A stretch of DNA of 11,219 nt from Deltaproteobacteria bacterium. GTDB taxonomy: Bacteria; Desulfobacterota; Syntrophia; Syntrophales; UBA5619. The notes beneath the pieces were generated by a model, which was not told where the DNA came from, did no database searches, and worked only from the letters and a program-made list of their open reading frames with translations. The translations under genes were made by a program, and so were the position numbers. The stretch is from contig JAPLJY010000014.1 in the NCBI GenBank assembly GCA_026388345.1, positions 1-11,219 of the forward strand, written 5' to 3'. Below, piece by piece: positions 1-6,254 of this stretch (position 1 is its first letter; each line of letters starts with the position of its first letter).

Positions 1-72
1 GAGTTTGTGCTGAAGAACGCCTTCGGTTTCGGGGGGTGCAATGCGTGTCTTGTGTTTCGCCGCCTGGCCTGA
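1..72 (+). CDS. beta-ketoacyl-ACP synthase, C-terminal fragment (5' end outside window)
   Basis: Frame 1 is open from the window edge to TGA at 70-72 and encodes 23 residues ending NAFGFGGCNACLVF-RRLA. NAFGFGGxNA is the C-terminal signature of FabF-type condensing enzymes, where the glycine-rich turn lies close to the active site. The start, the catalytic cysteine and both histidines are outside the window, so it cannot be told whether this copy is catalytic or a chain-length-factor-like partner. It stops 12 bases before the next KS gene, making a tandem KS pair, as in type II polyketide, aryl polyene and related lipid clusters. The tail differs from that of the next gene (GTNCCIIF), so this is not a recent duplicate at its 3' end. 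Family assignment is secure despite the short length; the role is not. Confidence 0.85.
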   Translation, partial: EFVLKNAFGFGGCNACLVFRRLA

Positions 73-84
73 TATGTATCCCGA

Positions 85-1350
85 ATGAAAGCGCCGCAGA
101 ACAGAAAGGTTTTCGTGATCGGTTACGGGGCGGCCACCCCGCTGGGGCGGACCTTTACCGATACGTGGGCGCGCGCCGTCCGCGGCGAGGCGGGCTTCCG
201 GAAGGTCACGCGCTGCGCGGTCGAGTCCGTCTGCGACGTGGTCGGGGAGATCCCGGATTGGAATCCCCGGGCGCTCGATTTCGTCGATGAAAAGGAGGCG
301 CACAACTGGAACGCCGGCTTTGTGATCCTCACCATGGCGGTCTGCCGTGAGGCCCTTGCCCATGCCGGCCTGCCGATGAACGATGAAACCGGCCCCCGGA
401 CGGCCTGTCTGATCGGTTCCGCCATCAACGGGGCCGACGCCTTCCGGACGGCCATGGTCCATTTCCGGGAGAAGGGCCCCCTCAAGGTCAGCCCCTATCT
501 GCTGCCTAACCTCTGCGCCAATCTCCCCTCGGGAAAAGCGGGAATATTGCTCGGTTTCACCGGGCCGATCTTTTCCCCCCAGGGGGCCTGCGCCTCCGGC
601 AACCACGCCATCGGCATCGGGTCCCGGATGATCCGGGACGGGGACTGCGATTTCGTGCTGGCCGGGGTGGTGGATACCCCCATCATGCCGGAGATCATCC
701 ACGGCTTCACCAACATGAACGCGACCGTCAAGGTCCTTCCGGGGGACCGCGCCTTTACCGACCCCGCGCAGGCCTCCCGGCCGTTCAGCATCGACCGGCG
801 CGGCTTCGTCCTCTCCGAGGGGGCGGGCGTCATCGTGCTCGCGGCCGAGGAGATGCTCGCCCGCTACGGGCTGACGGCGCGGGCCGAGGTCCTTGGGGTC
901 GGCTGGACCTCCGATGCCTATCACTTCACCAGCCCGAACGGGGAAACGATCATCCGGGCGATCCGGGAGGCGATCGCCGACGCGGGGCTCAAGCCCGCGG
1001 ACATCGGGTACATCAATACCCATGGAACCTCCACGCGGAAGGGCGATCTGGCCGAGATTGATTGCCTGCGGGCCGTCTTCGGGAAGCCGCTGGCAAAGAT
1101 CCCCCTTTCCTCCAACAAATCCCAGATCGGCCATACCCTCGGCGCTGCGGCGGCCATCGAAGGGGCCTTGACCATCGAGGGGATGCGGCAGGGCATCATC
1201 CTGCCGACGATCAACCACCGGCCCGATCCCCGTTTCGACGACATCGACTGCGTGCCCGGCGCGGCGCGCCGGCAACACCATGAACTGGCCCTCTCCAATG
1301 CCTTCGGCTTCGGGGGGACGAACTGCTGCATCATTTTTCGGGGGAGCTGA
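85..1350 (+). CDS. beta-ketoacyl-ACP synthase (FabF/KAS II-like), complete
   Basis: The 421-residue protein has the normal FabF length and the thiolase fold order. VIGYGAATPLG opens the N-terminal half. Nucleophile Cys169 sits in GACASG, His313 in NTHGTSTRKGD, Lys345 and His350 in SSNKSQIGHTLGAA, and the closing turn NAFGFGGTN is at 405-413. The full Cys-His-His set with Lys implies an active decarboxylating Claisen condensation that adds two carbons to an acyl-ACP in the cytoplasm. ATG 85 is the first in-frame ATG next to the conserved N-terminus; no strong Shine-Dalgarno is visible, so coupling to the upstream KS (12-base gap) is likely. The stop is one base before the thioesterase ATG. It could be housekeeping FabF, but the neighbouring KS, PKS-type dehydratase and thioesterase favour a dedicated pathway enzyme. 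Confidence 0.93.
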   Translation: MKAPQNRKVFVIGYGAATPLGRTFTDTWARAVRGEAGFRKVTRCAVESVCDVVGEIPDWNPRALDFVDEKEAHNWNAGFVILTMAVCREALAHAGLPMNDETGPRTACLIGSAINGADAFRTAMVHFREKGPLKVSPYLLPNLCANLPSGKAGILLGFTGPIFSPQGACASGNHAIGIGSRMIRDGDCDFVLAGVVDTPIMPEIIHGFTNMNATVKVLPGDRAFTDPAQASRPFSIDRRGFVLSEGAGVIVLAAEEMLARYGLTARAEVLGVGWTSDAYHFTSPNGETIIRAIREAIADAGLKPADIGYINTHGTSTRKGDLAEIDCLRAVFGKPLAKIPLSSNKSQIGHTLGAAAAIEGALTIEGMRQGIILPTINHRPDPRFDDIDCVPGAARRQHHELALSNAFGFGGTNCCIIFRGS

Positions 1351-1351
1351 C

Positions 1352-1834
1352 ATGAAGCCGAAACCATTCCGGCCGGAGGCGTATGGCGAAGGGGGGCGTT
1401 ATGTCCGCGATGCGGCGACGGGGCTCGTCTGGCATCGCTGCGGAAACCGGACGCTCTATGCCGATACGGACCGCTCCACCGTTGTGTATCATGCCAATTA
1501 TCTCCGGTATTTCGAGCTGGGCCGGGCCTCCCTCATGCGCGACGCCGCCTATCCCTACCGCGAGATCGAGGAGAGCGGCTACGTCTATCCGATCATCGAG
1601 ATGGGCGTCCGGTTCCATGACCCCCTGCACTACGACGATCCCATGTGGATCCATACCCGGCCCGGCCTGCTCGAACGGGTGAGGCTCCGGTTCGATTACA
1701 TCATCACCCATGCGGAGACGGGCGCCGACGTCTGTCGCGGATTCACCCAGCATTGCGCGCTGAACGCCAAGGGAATTCCGGTGGCCGTCGATCCCAAGAC
1801 CGTGCATTTATGGAAAGCCTTTCCCAACCAGTAG
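1352..1834 (+). CDS. acyl-CoA/acyl-ACP thioesterase, YbgC/4HBT hotdog family
   Basis: The 160-residue protein has the single-hotdog 4-hydroxybenzoyl-CoA thioesterase signature: LYADTDRSTVVYHANYLRYF at about 35-54 and ELGR at 55-58. Asp40 matches the catalytic aspartate of the YbgC/4HBT group. These enzymes hydrolyse acyl-CoA or acyl-ACP thioesters, and equivalents (ApeH type) occur in aryl polyene clusters. I chose ATG 1352 because it follows the KS stop by one base (TGACATG) and has a G-rich ribosome-binding stretch (GGGGGAG) just upstream. An in-frame ATG at 1280 would add 24 unconserved residues lying inside the KS gene. Its last 25 bases overlap the dehydratase gene. Whether it releases product, transfers chains or proofreads cannot be told from sequence. 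Confidence 0.88.
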   Translation: MKPKPFRPEAYGEGGRYVRDAATGLVWHRCGNRTLYADTDRSTVVYHANYLRYFELGRASLMRDAAYPYREIEESGYVYPIIEMGVRFHDPLHYDDPMWIHTRPGLLERVRLRFDYIITHAETGADVCRGFTQHCALNAKGIPVAVDPKTVHLWKAFPNQ

Positions 1835-2796
1835 AGAAGATCGCGATCCCCCTGGCCATTCCGGCGCCGGCCTATCTGCGCGATCATCGCGTCGGCGGTC
1901 TCGCGGTCCTGCCTGCCGTGGAGGCGCTGCAGAACGTGGCGCGGTCGAAACCGGCGAACTGGGGCGCCGATCCCTGCCGGCAGGTACGGGCCGTTTTTCA
2001 CCATCTTCTCGAGATCGATCCCGGGGCGGGGGAGATTCCGGCGCTGCACGAGCATGTGCGGTATGCCGACGGCCGCTGCCTTTCCCGGTTGACGACCCTC
2101 CGCTCCGGAAGGCATCTGAAATTCACCCGCCGGATGGAGCACGTCTCCGTCTGGTTCACGCCGGAGGGACGGGATGCGGCGGGGTGTGGGGCTGGGTGTG
2201 AGACAGGGGATAGGGCGGGGAACCAGACCGGCTCTCCAACGGACCCGGCCCGGGCGCGGAGAGGGCCGTCCCGATACGGGGAAGATTTCGGGCTGGAGAT
2301 GGATTTCCCGCCGGACTCGGTCGATGCGGGCATGCCCGAAGGACCGACATTCACGGTCTCCGACAGCCGTCTTTACGACGAACTCGTTCCCTTCGGACCG
2401 GCCTACCGCAATGTGCGGGGCGACGTTTCCCTCACGGAGGGCGGCGTCTCGGCGACCGTCTCCGGGGGGGATTTCCCCGAGGCCGAAGGTCCCCTGGGTT
2501 CCCCCTTTCCGCTGGATGCGGCCATGCACGCGGCCTGTGCCTGGGGGCAGAGGTACCGGAACCGTGTCGTTTTCCCCATCGGGTTCGATCGGCGGGAGAT
2601 CCTTGCCCCGACCCGGGCCGGCGAGACGTATCTCTGCCGCATCACGCCCCTTCCGGATGCCGGCGCGGTCCGGCGGTTCGACGTCCGGCTGTATGGTCGC
2701 AACCGGCGGCCGGCCGAGGTGATCCGGGGGCTGATGATGAGGGACATCTTCGGGGGAAAGCTGACCCCGCCCGCCTGGGTGAGGGAGGGGGTGTAG
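1810..2796 (+). CDS. stand-alone polyketide-synthase-type dehydratase (PS-DH double hotdog)
   Basis: The 328-residue protein resembles dehydratase domains of modular polyketide synthases. The first hotdog carries HxxxGxxxxP (His26, Gly30, Pro35; DHRVGGLAVLP). The second carries the DxxxQ/H motif as LDAAMH, with Asp236 and His240. PFGPAYRNVRG near 194-204 matches the conserved stretch opening the second hotdog. Both catalytic residues are present, so it should remove water from a beta-hydroxyacyl thioester to give an enoyl chain. A linker at about 118-160, rich in Gly, Arg, Pro and Asp, joins the halves and is encoded by an unusual G-run sequence. ATG 1810 lies inside the thioesterase gene (25-base overlap) with no clear Shine-Dalgarno, suggesting coupling; a longer reading from 1645 lies wholly within the thioesterase gene. 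Independent PS-DH proteins are less common than FabZ/FabA, pointing to specialised lipid or polyene synthesis. Confidence 0.8.
   Translation: MESLSQPVEKIAIPLAIPAPAYLRDHRVGGLAVLPAVEALQNVARSKPANWGADPCRQVRAVFHHLLEIDPGAGEIPALHEHVRYADGRCLSRLTTLRSGRHLKFTRRMEHVSVWFTPEGRDAAGCGAGCETGDRAGNQTGSPTDPARARRGPSRYGEDFGLEMDFPPDSVDAGMPEGPTFTVSDSRLYDELVPFGPAYRNVRGDVSLTEGGVSATVSGGDFPEAEGPLGSPFPLDAAMHAACAWGQRYRNRVVFPIGFDRREILAPTRAGETYLCRITPLPDAGAVRRFDVRLYGRNRRPAEVIRGLMMRDIFGGKLTPPAWVREGV
2166..2220 (+). other. potential G-quadruplex in the dehydratase linker
   Basis: On the coding strand, guanine runs of three or four fall at 2166-2168, 2171-2173, 2181-2184, 2188-2191, 2194-2196, 2206-2209, 2213-2215 and 2217-2220. 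The loops between the first five runs are 2, 7, 3 and 2 bases, which meets the usual G3+N1-7 pattern. The stretch encodes the low-complexity linker between the two hotdog halves. Whether it folds in DNA or mRNA, or affects translation, is unknown. Confidence 0.5.
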
Positions 2797-2797
2797 G

Positions 2798-3376
2798 ATG
2801 CGCCTGGCGCTGATGCTGCTGTTGGCCTATTTCGCCGGTTCGATCAATTTTGCGATCATCCTCCTCGGCCTGCTTCACAAGGAAGACCCGCGGACGAAAT
2901 TCAGCGGGAATGCCGGTACGACGAATGTCTATCGTCAGGCGGGCAAAGGGTGGGCGGCGGTCGTCCTCCTCCTCGACGCCGGACGGGCCGTCGGGCTGGC
3001 GGCGCTGGCCCTGTGCGGCCTGCCTGCCGTGCTGGTCCCCTGGGTCGGAACGGCCCTCGTCGCGGGGAATTGTTTTCCCTGTTTTCACCGGTTTCAGGGC
3101 GGCAAGGGGGTTGCTTCATTTTTGGGTTTCACGATCCTGATCGCCCCCTGGGGGGCCGTGCTGTCGTGCCTCGCCTGGGTCGCCGTTTACGGCATCGTGC
3201 GGATTCCCTTCATCGCCTCCTTCTTCATGGTCCTGACCCTCGGGGGGGTGGCGGTATGGGCAGGCGACCCCCGGGCGGCGTCCATCGCCGGCACGGCGGT
3301 AACGGTCCTGTTGATTTTCTTCAACCACCGGAAAAATATCGTCGCCCTGCTTGCAGAGAGGCGACAAAAGACGTAA
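2798..3376 (+). CDS. plsY: PlsY-family acyl-phosphate:glycerol-3-phosphate acyltransferase
   Basis: The 192-residue integral membrane protein has typical PlsY length and several hydrophobic spans, starting with LALMLLLAYFAGSINFAIIL. Motif 1 is SGNAGTTN at 36-43 with Arg46, motif 2 is FQGGKGVAS at 99-107, and motif 3 is NHRKNI at 176-181. PlsY moves an acyl group from acyl-phosphate to sn-glycerol-3-phosphate to form lysophosphatidate in the inner membrane. Departures from the usual pattern: the GH that normally opens the GHxFPxF motif is Gly90-Asn91 here, and the Lys of LLDxxKG is Arg63. ATG 2798 is one base after the dehydratase stop, so it is almost certainly in the same operon. Genomes usually have a housekeeping plsY elsewhere, so this may be a paralogue that puts the cluster's acyl product onto glycerol phosphate; that is inference. 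Confidence 0.9.
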   Translation: MRLALMLLLAYFAGSINFAIILLGLLHKEDPRTKFSGNAGTTNVYRQAGKGWAAVVLLLDAGRAVGLAALALCGLPAVLVPWVGTALVAGNCFPCFHRFQGGKGVASFLGFTILIAPWGAVLSCLAWVAVYGIVRIPFIASFFMVLTLGGVAVWAGDPRAASIAGTAVTVLLIFFNHRKNIVALLAERRQKT

Positions 3377-3390
3377 ACGGAAATCAAGGA

Positions 3391-3548
3391 TGATGCTCTC
3401 GCCAAAAGTCGCAATTGGACCCTTTTGTCATTCCGGGCTTGACCCGGAATCCAGTGTTTTTAGGTAGTTCTGGATATCGGTGCCTGCCCCGGACCCGATC
3501 CGGGGTTCGCCGGTATGACCGTTTGGGGGACTTTTGACGAGAGCATCA
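3391..3548. repeat. palindromic MITE-like interspersed repeat with terminal inverted repeats
   Basis: The ends are inverted copies: TGATGCTCTCGCCAAAAGTC at 3391-3410 and, reading the other strand inward from 3548, the same 20-mer with one mismatch (19/20). A second inverted pair lies inside: GTCATTCCGG at 3427-3436 against CCGGTATGAC at 3510-3519 (9/10). Two self-contained hairpins are nested further in: TTCCGGG/CCCGGAA at 3431-3449 and CCCCGGA/TCCGGGG at 3487-3505. No protein is encoded and no clear target duplication is visible. The 'GTCATTCCGG...CCGGAATCCAG' style resembles dispersed repeats I recall from deltaproteobacterial genomes. It separates plsY from the radical SAM gene and could fold in a read-through transcript, acting as terminator or processing site. 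Confidence 0.75.
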
Positions 3549-3574
3549 AGGCTTCCAGGAAGGCAGGATTCTCC

Positions 3575-5011
3575 ATGCGCATCGTCCTGGTCCATCCGGC
3601 CGGGTCCAACTGGGTCCCGGGCCGGAAGGACATCACCGCGACGGCCAACCGGATGGCCCCGCTGGGGCTGCTCTCCATCGCGGCCTGTCTTGAACGTGCA
3701 GGCCACGAGGTCTTCGTCCACGACTGTCTGGGTCCGCGGGCGGTCGCCGGGGTGGGGAAAAATGTCCGCCTCATCCTCGGGCATGACCCGGAACTGGTGG
3801 GGTTTTCCGCGACGACCTCGGGGTTTCTCGACGCCTGGGAGATGGCGGCGGCTGTCAAGGAAGTGCGCCCCGGCGTCGTCACCGTTTTCGGCGGCGTCCA
3901 CGTTTCCGCGCTGGGCAAGGCCCTGCTCGAGCGCTTCGACCATATCGATTTCCTCTGTCCGGGGGAAGGGGAGGCGACGCTGACCGAACTCGCGGCGGGG
4001 GAGGATCCGGCCCGGATCGACGGCCTGATCCGGAGGGCCGGGGAAGAGGCGGTCGTCAACGCCCCGCGGGCGCCGCTTCCTGACCTCGACGACCTGCCGT
4101 TTCCCGCCTATGAAAAGCTGGCCGGGTTTCCCCGGGGGTACAATCTGCCCCTGTTCAGTTACATCCGGTTTCCCGGCGCCACGATGATCACCAGCCGGGG
4201 CTGCACCTACCAGTGCTCCTACTGCGACCGCTCCGTGTTCAAGCGGGGGTACCGCTGGAACTCCCCGGCCTACATTTATGACCACATGCGCCACCTCCAG
4301 ACCCGCTTCGGGGTCCGCCACCTCAACATCTACGACGATCTCTTCACCGCCAACCGGCCGCGGATCGCCGAGCTCTGCGACATGCTGGCCCGGAATCCGC
4401 TGGGGGTGCAGTTCAACTGCGCCGTCCGCGTCGGCCAGACGGACTGGGAACTCCTAAGGATGCTCAAGGCGGCGGGATGCCTGATGGTTTCGCTCGGCAT
4501 CGAGTCGGCCGACCCGGAGATGCTCCGGCGGCATAAGGCCGGCGTGACGCTCGAGGAGGTCCGCAAGACGGTGGAGATGATCCGGGCAGCGGGGCTTAGG
4601 GCCAAGGGGCTCTTCATGATGGGGCTCCCGGGCGAGACGGAGGAGTCCATCCGCCGGACGGGTGATTTCGTCCTTTCGCTTGGGCTCGACGACATGAACA
4701 TGACGAAGTTCACGCCGTTCCCCGGCGCCCCGATCTGGGAGACGATCCGGGAGGAGGGGACATTCGTGGAAGACTGGCGGCTGATGAACTGCCTCAATTT
4801 CGTCTTCGTTCCCAGGGGCATTGTCTCCCGGGAGCGGCTCGACCAGCTCTACAACGAGCATGTGAAGCGATTCTACACCGACCCCGCCTGGCGGAGGAGA
4901 TTCCGGGGCCGCCTCTGGGAGCACCGCCACAGCCTCTGGCACATGGCGAGGCACCTGCCCGATTTCATCGCCGCCCGCCGCCATTTCGAACCGGCCAGGA
5001 TTTCAGGGTAA
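3575..5011 (+). CDS. B12-binding-domain radical SAM protein
   Basis: The 478-residue protein has an N-terminal Rossmann-like B12-binding-type domain (about 1-165: LGLLSIAACLERAGHEV, then VFGGVHVSA and PGEGE) and a radical SAM domain (about 200-410). The [4Fe-4S] motif GCTYQCSYC has Cys210, Cys214 and Cys217 (CX3CX2C). GIESADPE at about 309-316 and GLPGETEES at about 350-358 are typical later elements. Such enzymes cleave SAM to a 5'-deoxyadenosyl radical and methylate, cyclise or rearrange substrates, including lipids. The classic cobalamin lower-ligand motif DxHxxG is not seen (HDCLGPRAVAG stands where it would be), so B12 use is uncertain. I chose ATG 3575, 11 bases after an AGGAAGG, because the in-frame ATG at 3515 lies inside the palindromic repeat and would add repeat-encoded residues. 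Context suggests modification of the acyl product. Confidence 0.9.
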   Translation: MRIVLVHPAGSNWVPGRKDITATANRMAPLGLLSIAACLERAGHEVFVHDCLGPRAVAGVGKNVRLILGHDPELVGFSATTSGFLDAWEMAAAVKEVRPGVVTVFGGVHVSALGKALLERFDHIDFLCPGEGEATLTELAAGEDPARIDGLIRRAGEEAVVNAPRAPLPDLDDLPFPAYEKLAGFPRGYNLPLFSYIRFPGATMITSRGCTYQCSYCDRSVFKRGYRWNSPAYIYDHMRHLQTRFGVRHLNIYDDLFTANRPRIAELCDMLARNPLGVQFNCAVRVGQTDWELLRMLKAAGCLMVSLGIESADPEMLRRHKAGVTLEEVRKTVEMIRAAGLRAKGLFMMGLPGETEESIRRTGDFVLSLGLDDMNMTKFTPFPGAPIWETIREEGTFVEDWRLMNCLNFVFVPRGIVSRERLDQLYNEHVKRFYTDPAWRRRFRGRLWEHRHSLWHMARHLPDFIAARRHFEPARISG

Positions 5012-5023
5012 AAGAACGCCTTG

Positions 5024-5038
5024 GGAGAAGTTTTCTCC
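5024..5038 (+). terminator. small hairpin after the radical SAM gene, possible weak terminator
   Basis: GGAGAA-GTT-TTCTCC forms a perfect 6-bp stem with a 3-base loop, 12 bases after the radical SAM stop codon. There is no clear T-run beyond it, so intrinsic termination would be weak; it might instead stabilise the 3' end of the mRNA. Confidence 0.3.
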
Positions 5039-5138
5039 GGAATCGTCCTTGCTAACAGGGATGATATCTGCCATATCGAACCTATGATCAGTGACAACTT
5101 CGGTTAATAGAGAGAAAACATTTTATTCTTTCATCAGG

Positions 5139-5147
5139 AAGGAGGAA
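5139..5147 (+). promoter_or_regulatory. strong Shine-Dalgarno fixing the ParB-like start
   Basis: AAGGAGGAA lies 8 bases before ATG 5154 and is close to the ideal anti-16S complement. It decides the start of the ParB-family gene against an in-frame upstream start at 5091, which would add 21 residues not resembling the family. Confidence 0.8.
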
Positions 5148-5153
5148 CTTTTC

Positions 5154-5939
5154 ATGGCGACATATGCCCCGAATCAACTCCATTCCGTCCCGCTGGCCGA
5201 GCTTCAGCCCGATCCGATGCAACCCCGGAAATACCTGGATCCCCTGGCCCTCGAAGAATTGACCGCCTCCGTCGGCCAGGTCGGGATCATCGAACCGATC
5301 GTCTGCCGTCAGGACCCGCAGACCGGCCTGGTGTACGTCGTCGCCGGAGAGCGGCGTTGCGCCGCGGCGCGGAAGGCGGGTCTCGCTTCCGTCCCCGCCG
5401 TCTTCATCGACGGCGACAACTACGCCGAGATCGCGCTGGTGGAGAACCTCCTCCGCCAGGATCTGAACCCGATCGAGGAGGCCGAGGCGCTGAAGCGCCT
5501 CATGGACGACCATCCGTACATGCAGGAAGATCTGGCCCGCATCATCGGCAAATCCCCAGCCACCATCTCGGAGGCCCTCTCCCTCAACAAACTCCCCAAG
5601 GAGATCCGGGACGAATGCCGCAAGGATCCCACCGTCCCGAAAAAAGTGCTGGTCACGATCGCCCGGAATAAGCAGCAACGGAGCATGGTGACCCAATTCC
5701 AGCTATACCGGAAACAGCAGGAACAGGCCGGCGTCAAGAAGACCCCGGGCGCGAAGCGCACCAAGGCGGAGGCCCTGGCCAACCACCTCGGTGCAATAGT
5801 GCTGAAGATCGCCGCGCTGAACCTTCAGGAATTCTCAACGGAGGATCGGGACATGATCATGGAGACCCTGACCTCCCTGAAGAACACCTTGGAGGAGGCC
5901 ATTGCCGGGGCGACCAAGCCGAGCAAAAATTTGGCATGA
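5154..5939 (+). CDS. orphan ParB/Spo0J-family DNA-binding protein
   Basis: The 261-residue protein has the ParB order. An N-terminal ParB/Srx-type domain (about 11-110) opens with VPLAELQPDPMQPRKYLD, has GERRCAAARKAGL at 65-77 (the GERRxRA nucleotide-binding box with Cys for Arg in the fifth position), and ENLLRQDLNPIEEAEAL at 97-113. A helix-turn-helix follows (about 124-145; QEDLARIIGKSPATISEAL). The Lys/Gln-rich C-terminal part differs from a canonical chromosomal ParB dimerisation domain. Family members bind parS-like sites and load as CTP-dependent clamps. No parA is adjacent and I saw no TGTTTCACGTGAAACA-type parS. It may be a nucleoid or regulatory ParB paralogue, or a plasmid or phage relic beside the A+T-rich insert. 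Its own composition is G+C-rich like the host genes. Confidence 0.88.
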   Translation: MATYAPNQLHSVPLAELQPDPMQPRKYLDPLALEELTASVGQVGIIEPIVCRQDPQTGLVYVVAGERRCAAARKAGLASVPAVFIDGDNYAEIALVENLLRQDLNPIEEAEALKRLMDDHPYMQEDLARIIGKSPATISEALSLNKLPKEIRDECRKDPTVPKKVLVTIARNKQQRSMVTQFQLYRKQQEQAGVKKTPGAKRTKAEALANHLGAIVLKIAALNLQEFSTEDRDMIMETLTSLKNTLEEAIAGATKPSKNLA

Positions 5940-6254
5940 AAATGATCGGACTCGTCGGAGTATCGTTAATGATATCATGTCGATTAGTCACTTCAGCGCG
6001 CCGAAGTGACTTCAGAATCGGCAAGGTGCGCCTCGCTGGTGCTGAGCCGATGACCATTGAAGAACTGTCTTTTCTTAGCTTCAAGGCGACTGATCGGACC
6101 AGCTCACTGAATATCAAGTGAAATCTACACTTTTGGGAGGGTTATTTTTCTGCGGACTTGAATGTAAAACCCAGTAAGAACTTTTATAAGGTTGCGCGGT
6201 GGACATACAAAATATTAATGATAGGGACACATGTAAATTATTGGGGGCTGAATC
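5940..6254. other. intergenic transition from G+C-rich to A+T-rich DNA
   Basis: These 315 bases between the ParB-like gene and the lipoprotein gene hold one clear hairpin (5986-6011) and no convincing gene. A 61-codon ORF begins at 5936 overlapping the ParB stop (ATGA), but has no Shine-Dalgarno and no recognisable motif. From about 6120 the sequence becomes plainly A+T-rich. TATAAG and TATTAAT boxes near 6185-6220 could serve as -10 elements, but no well-spaced -35 stands out. Confidence 0.5.
5986..6011 (+). terminator. 9-bp perfect hairpin downstream of the ParB-like gene
   Basis: AGTCACTTC and GAAGTGACT form a perfect 9-bp stem with the 8-base loop AGCGCGCC, 46 bases after the ParB-like stop codon. 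There is no T-run after it, so it is not a textbook intrinsic terminator. It could end or protect the parB transcript, be a protein-binding palindrome, or mark the edge of the acquired segment. Confidence 0.4.

Noticed and set aside
36..290. 84-codon + strand ORF overlapping the KS start
   Set aside because: It is out of frame with the well-supported KS gene, has Arg/Gly-rich shadow composition and no motif.
1696..2529. Long minus-strand ORF opposite the thioesterase and dehydratase
   Set aside because: It is a mirror frame of G+C-rich coding DNA with no recognisable motif; both + strand genes have catalytic motifs.
3515..3574. Upstream in-frame start for the radical SAM gene
   Set aside because: It lies inside the palindromic repeat; the conserved N-terminus MRIVLVHP begins at 3575 with its own ribosome-binding site.
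3428..4321. Long minus-strand ORF opposite the radical SAM gene
   Set aside because: It is antisense to a clear enzyme gene, has shadow composition and shows no domain.
5088..5696. Minus-strand ORF opposite the ParB-like gene
   Set aside because: The + strand frame carries GERR, ENLLR and helix-turn-helix motifs; the antisense product has none.
5936..6121. 61-codon ORF overlapping the ParB stop (ATGA)
   Set aside because: It has no Shine-Dalgarno and no motif, and it reads through the 9-bp hairpin; it is probably chance.
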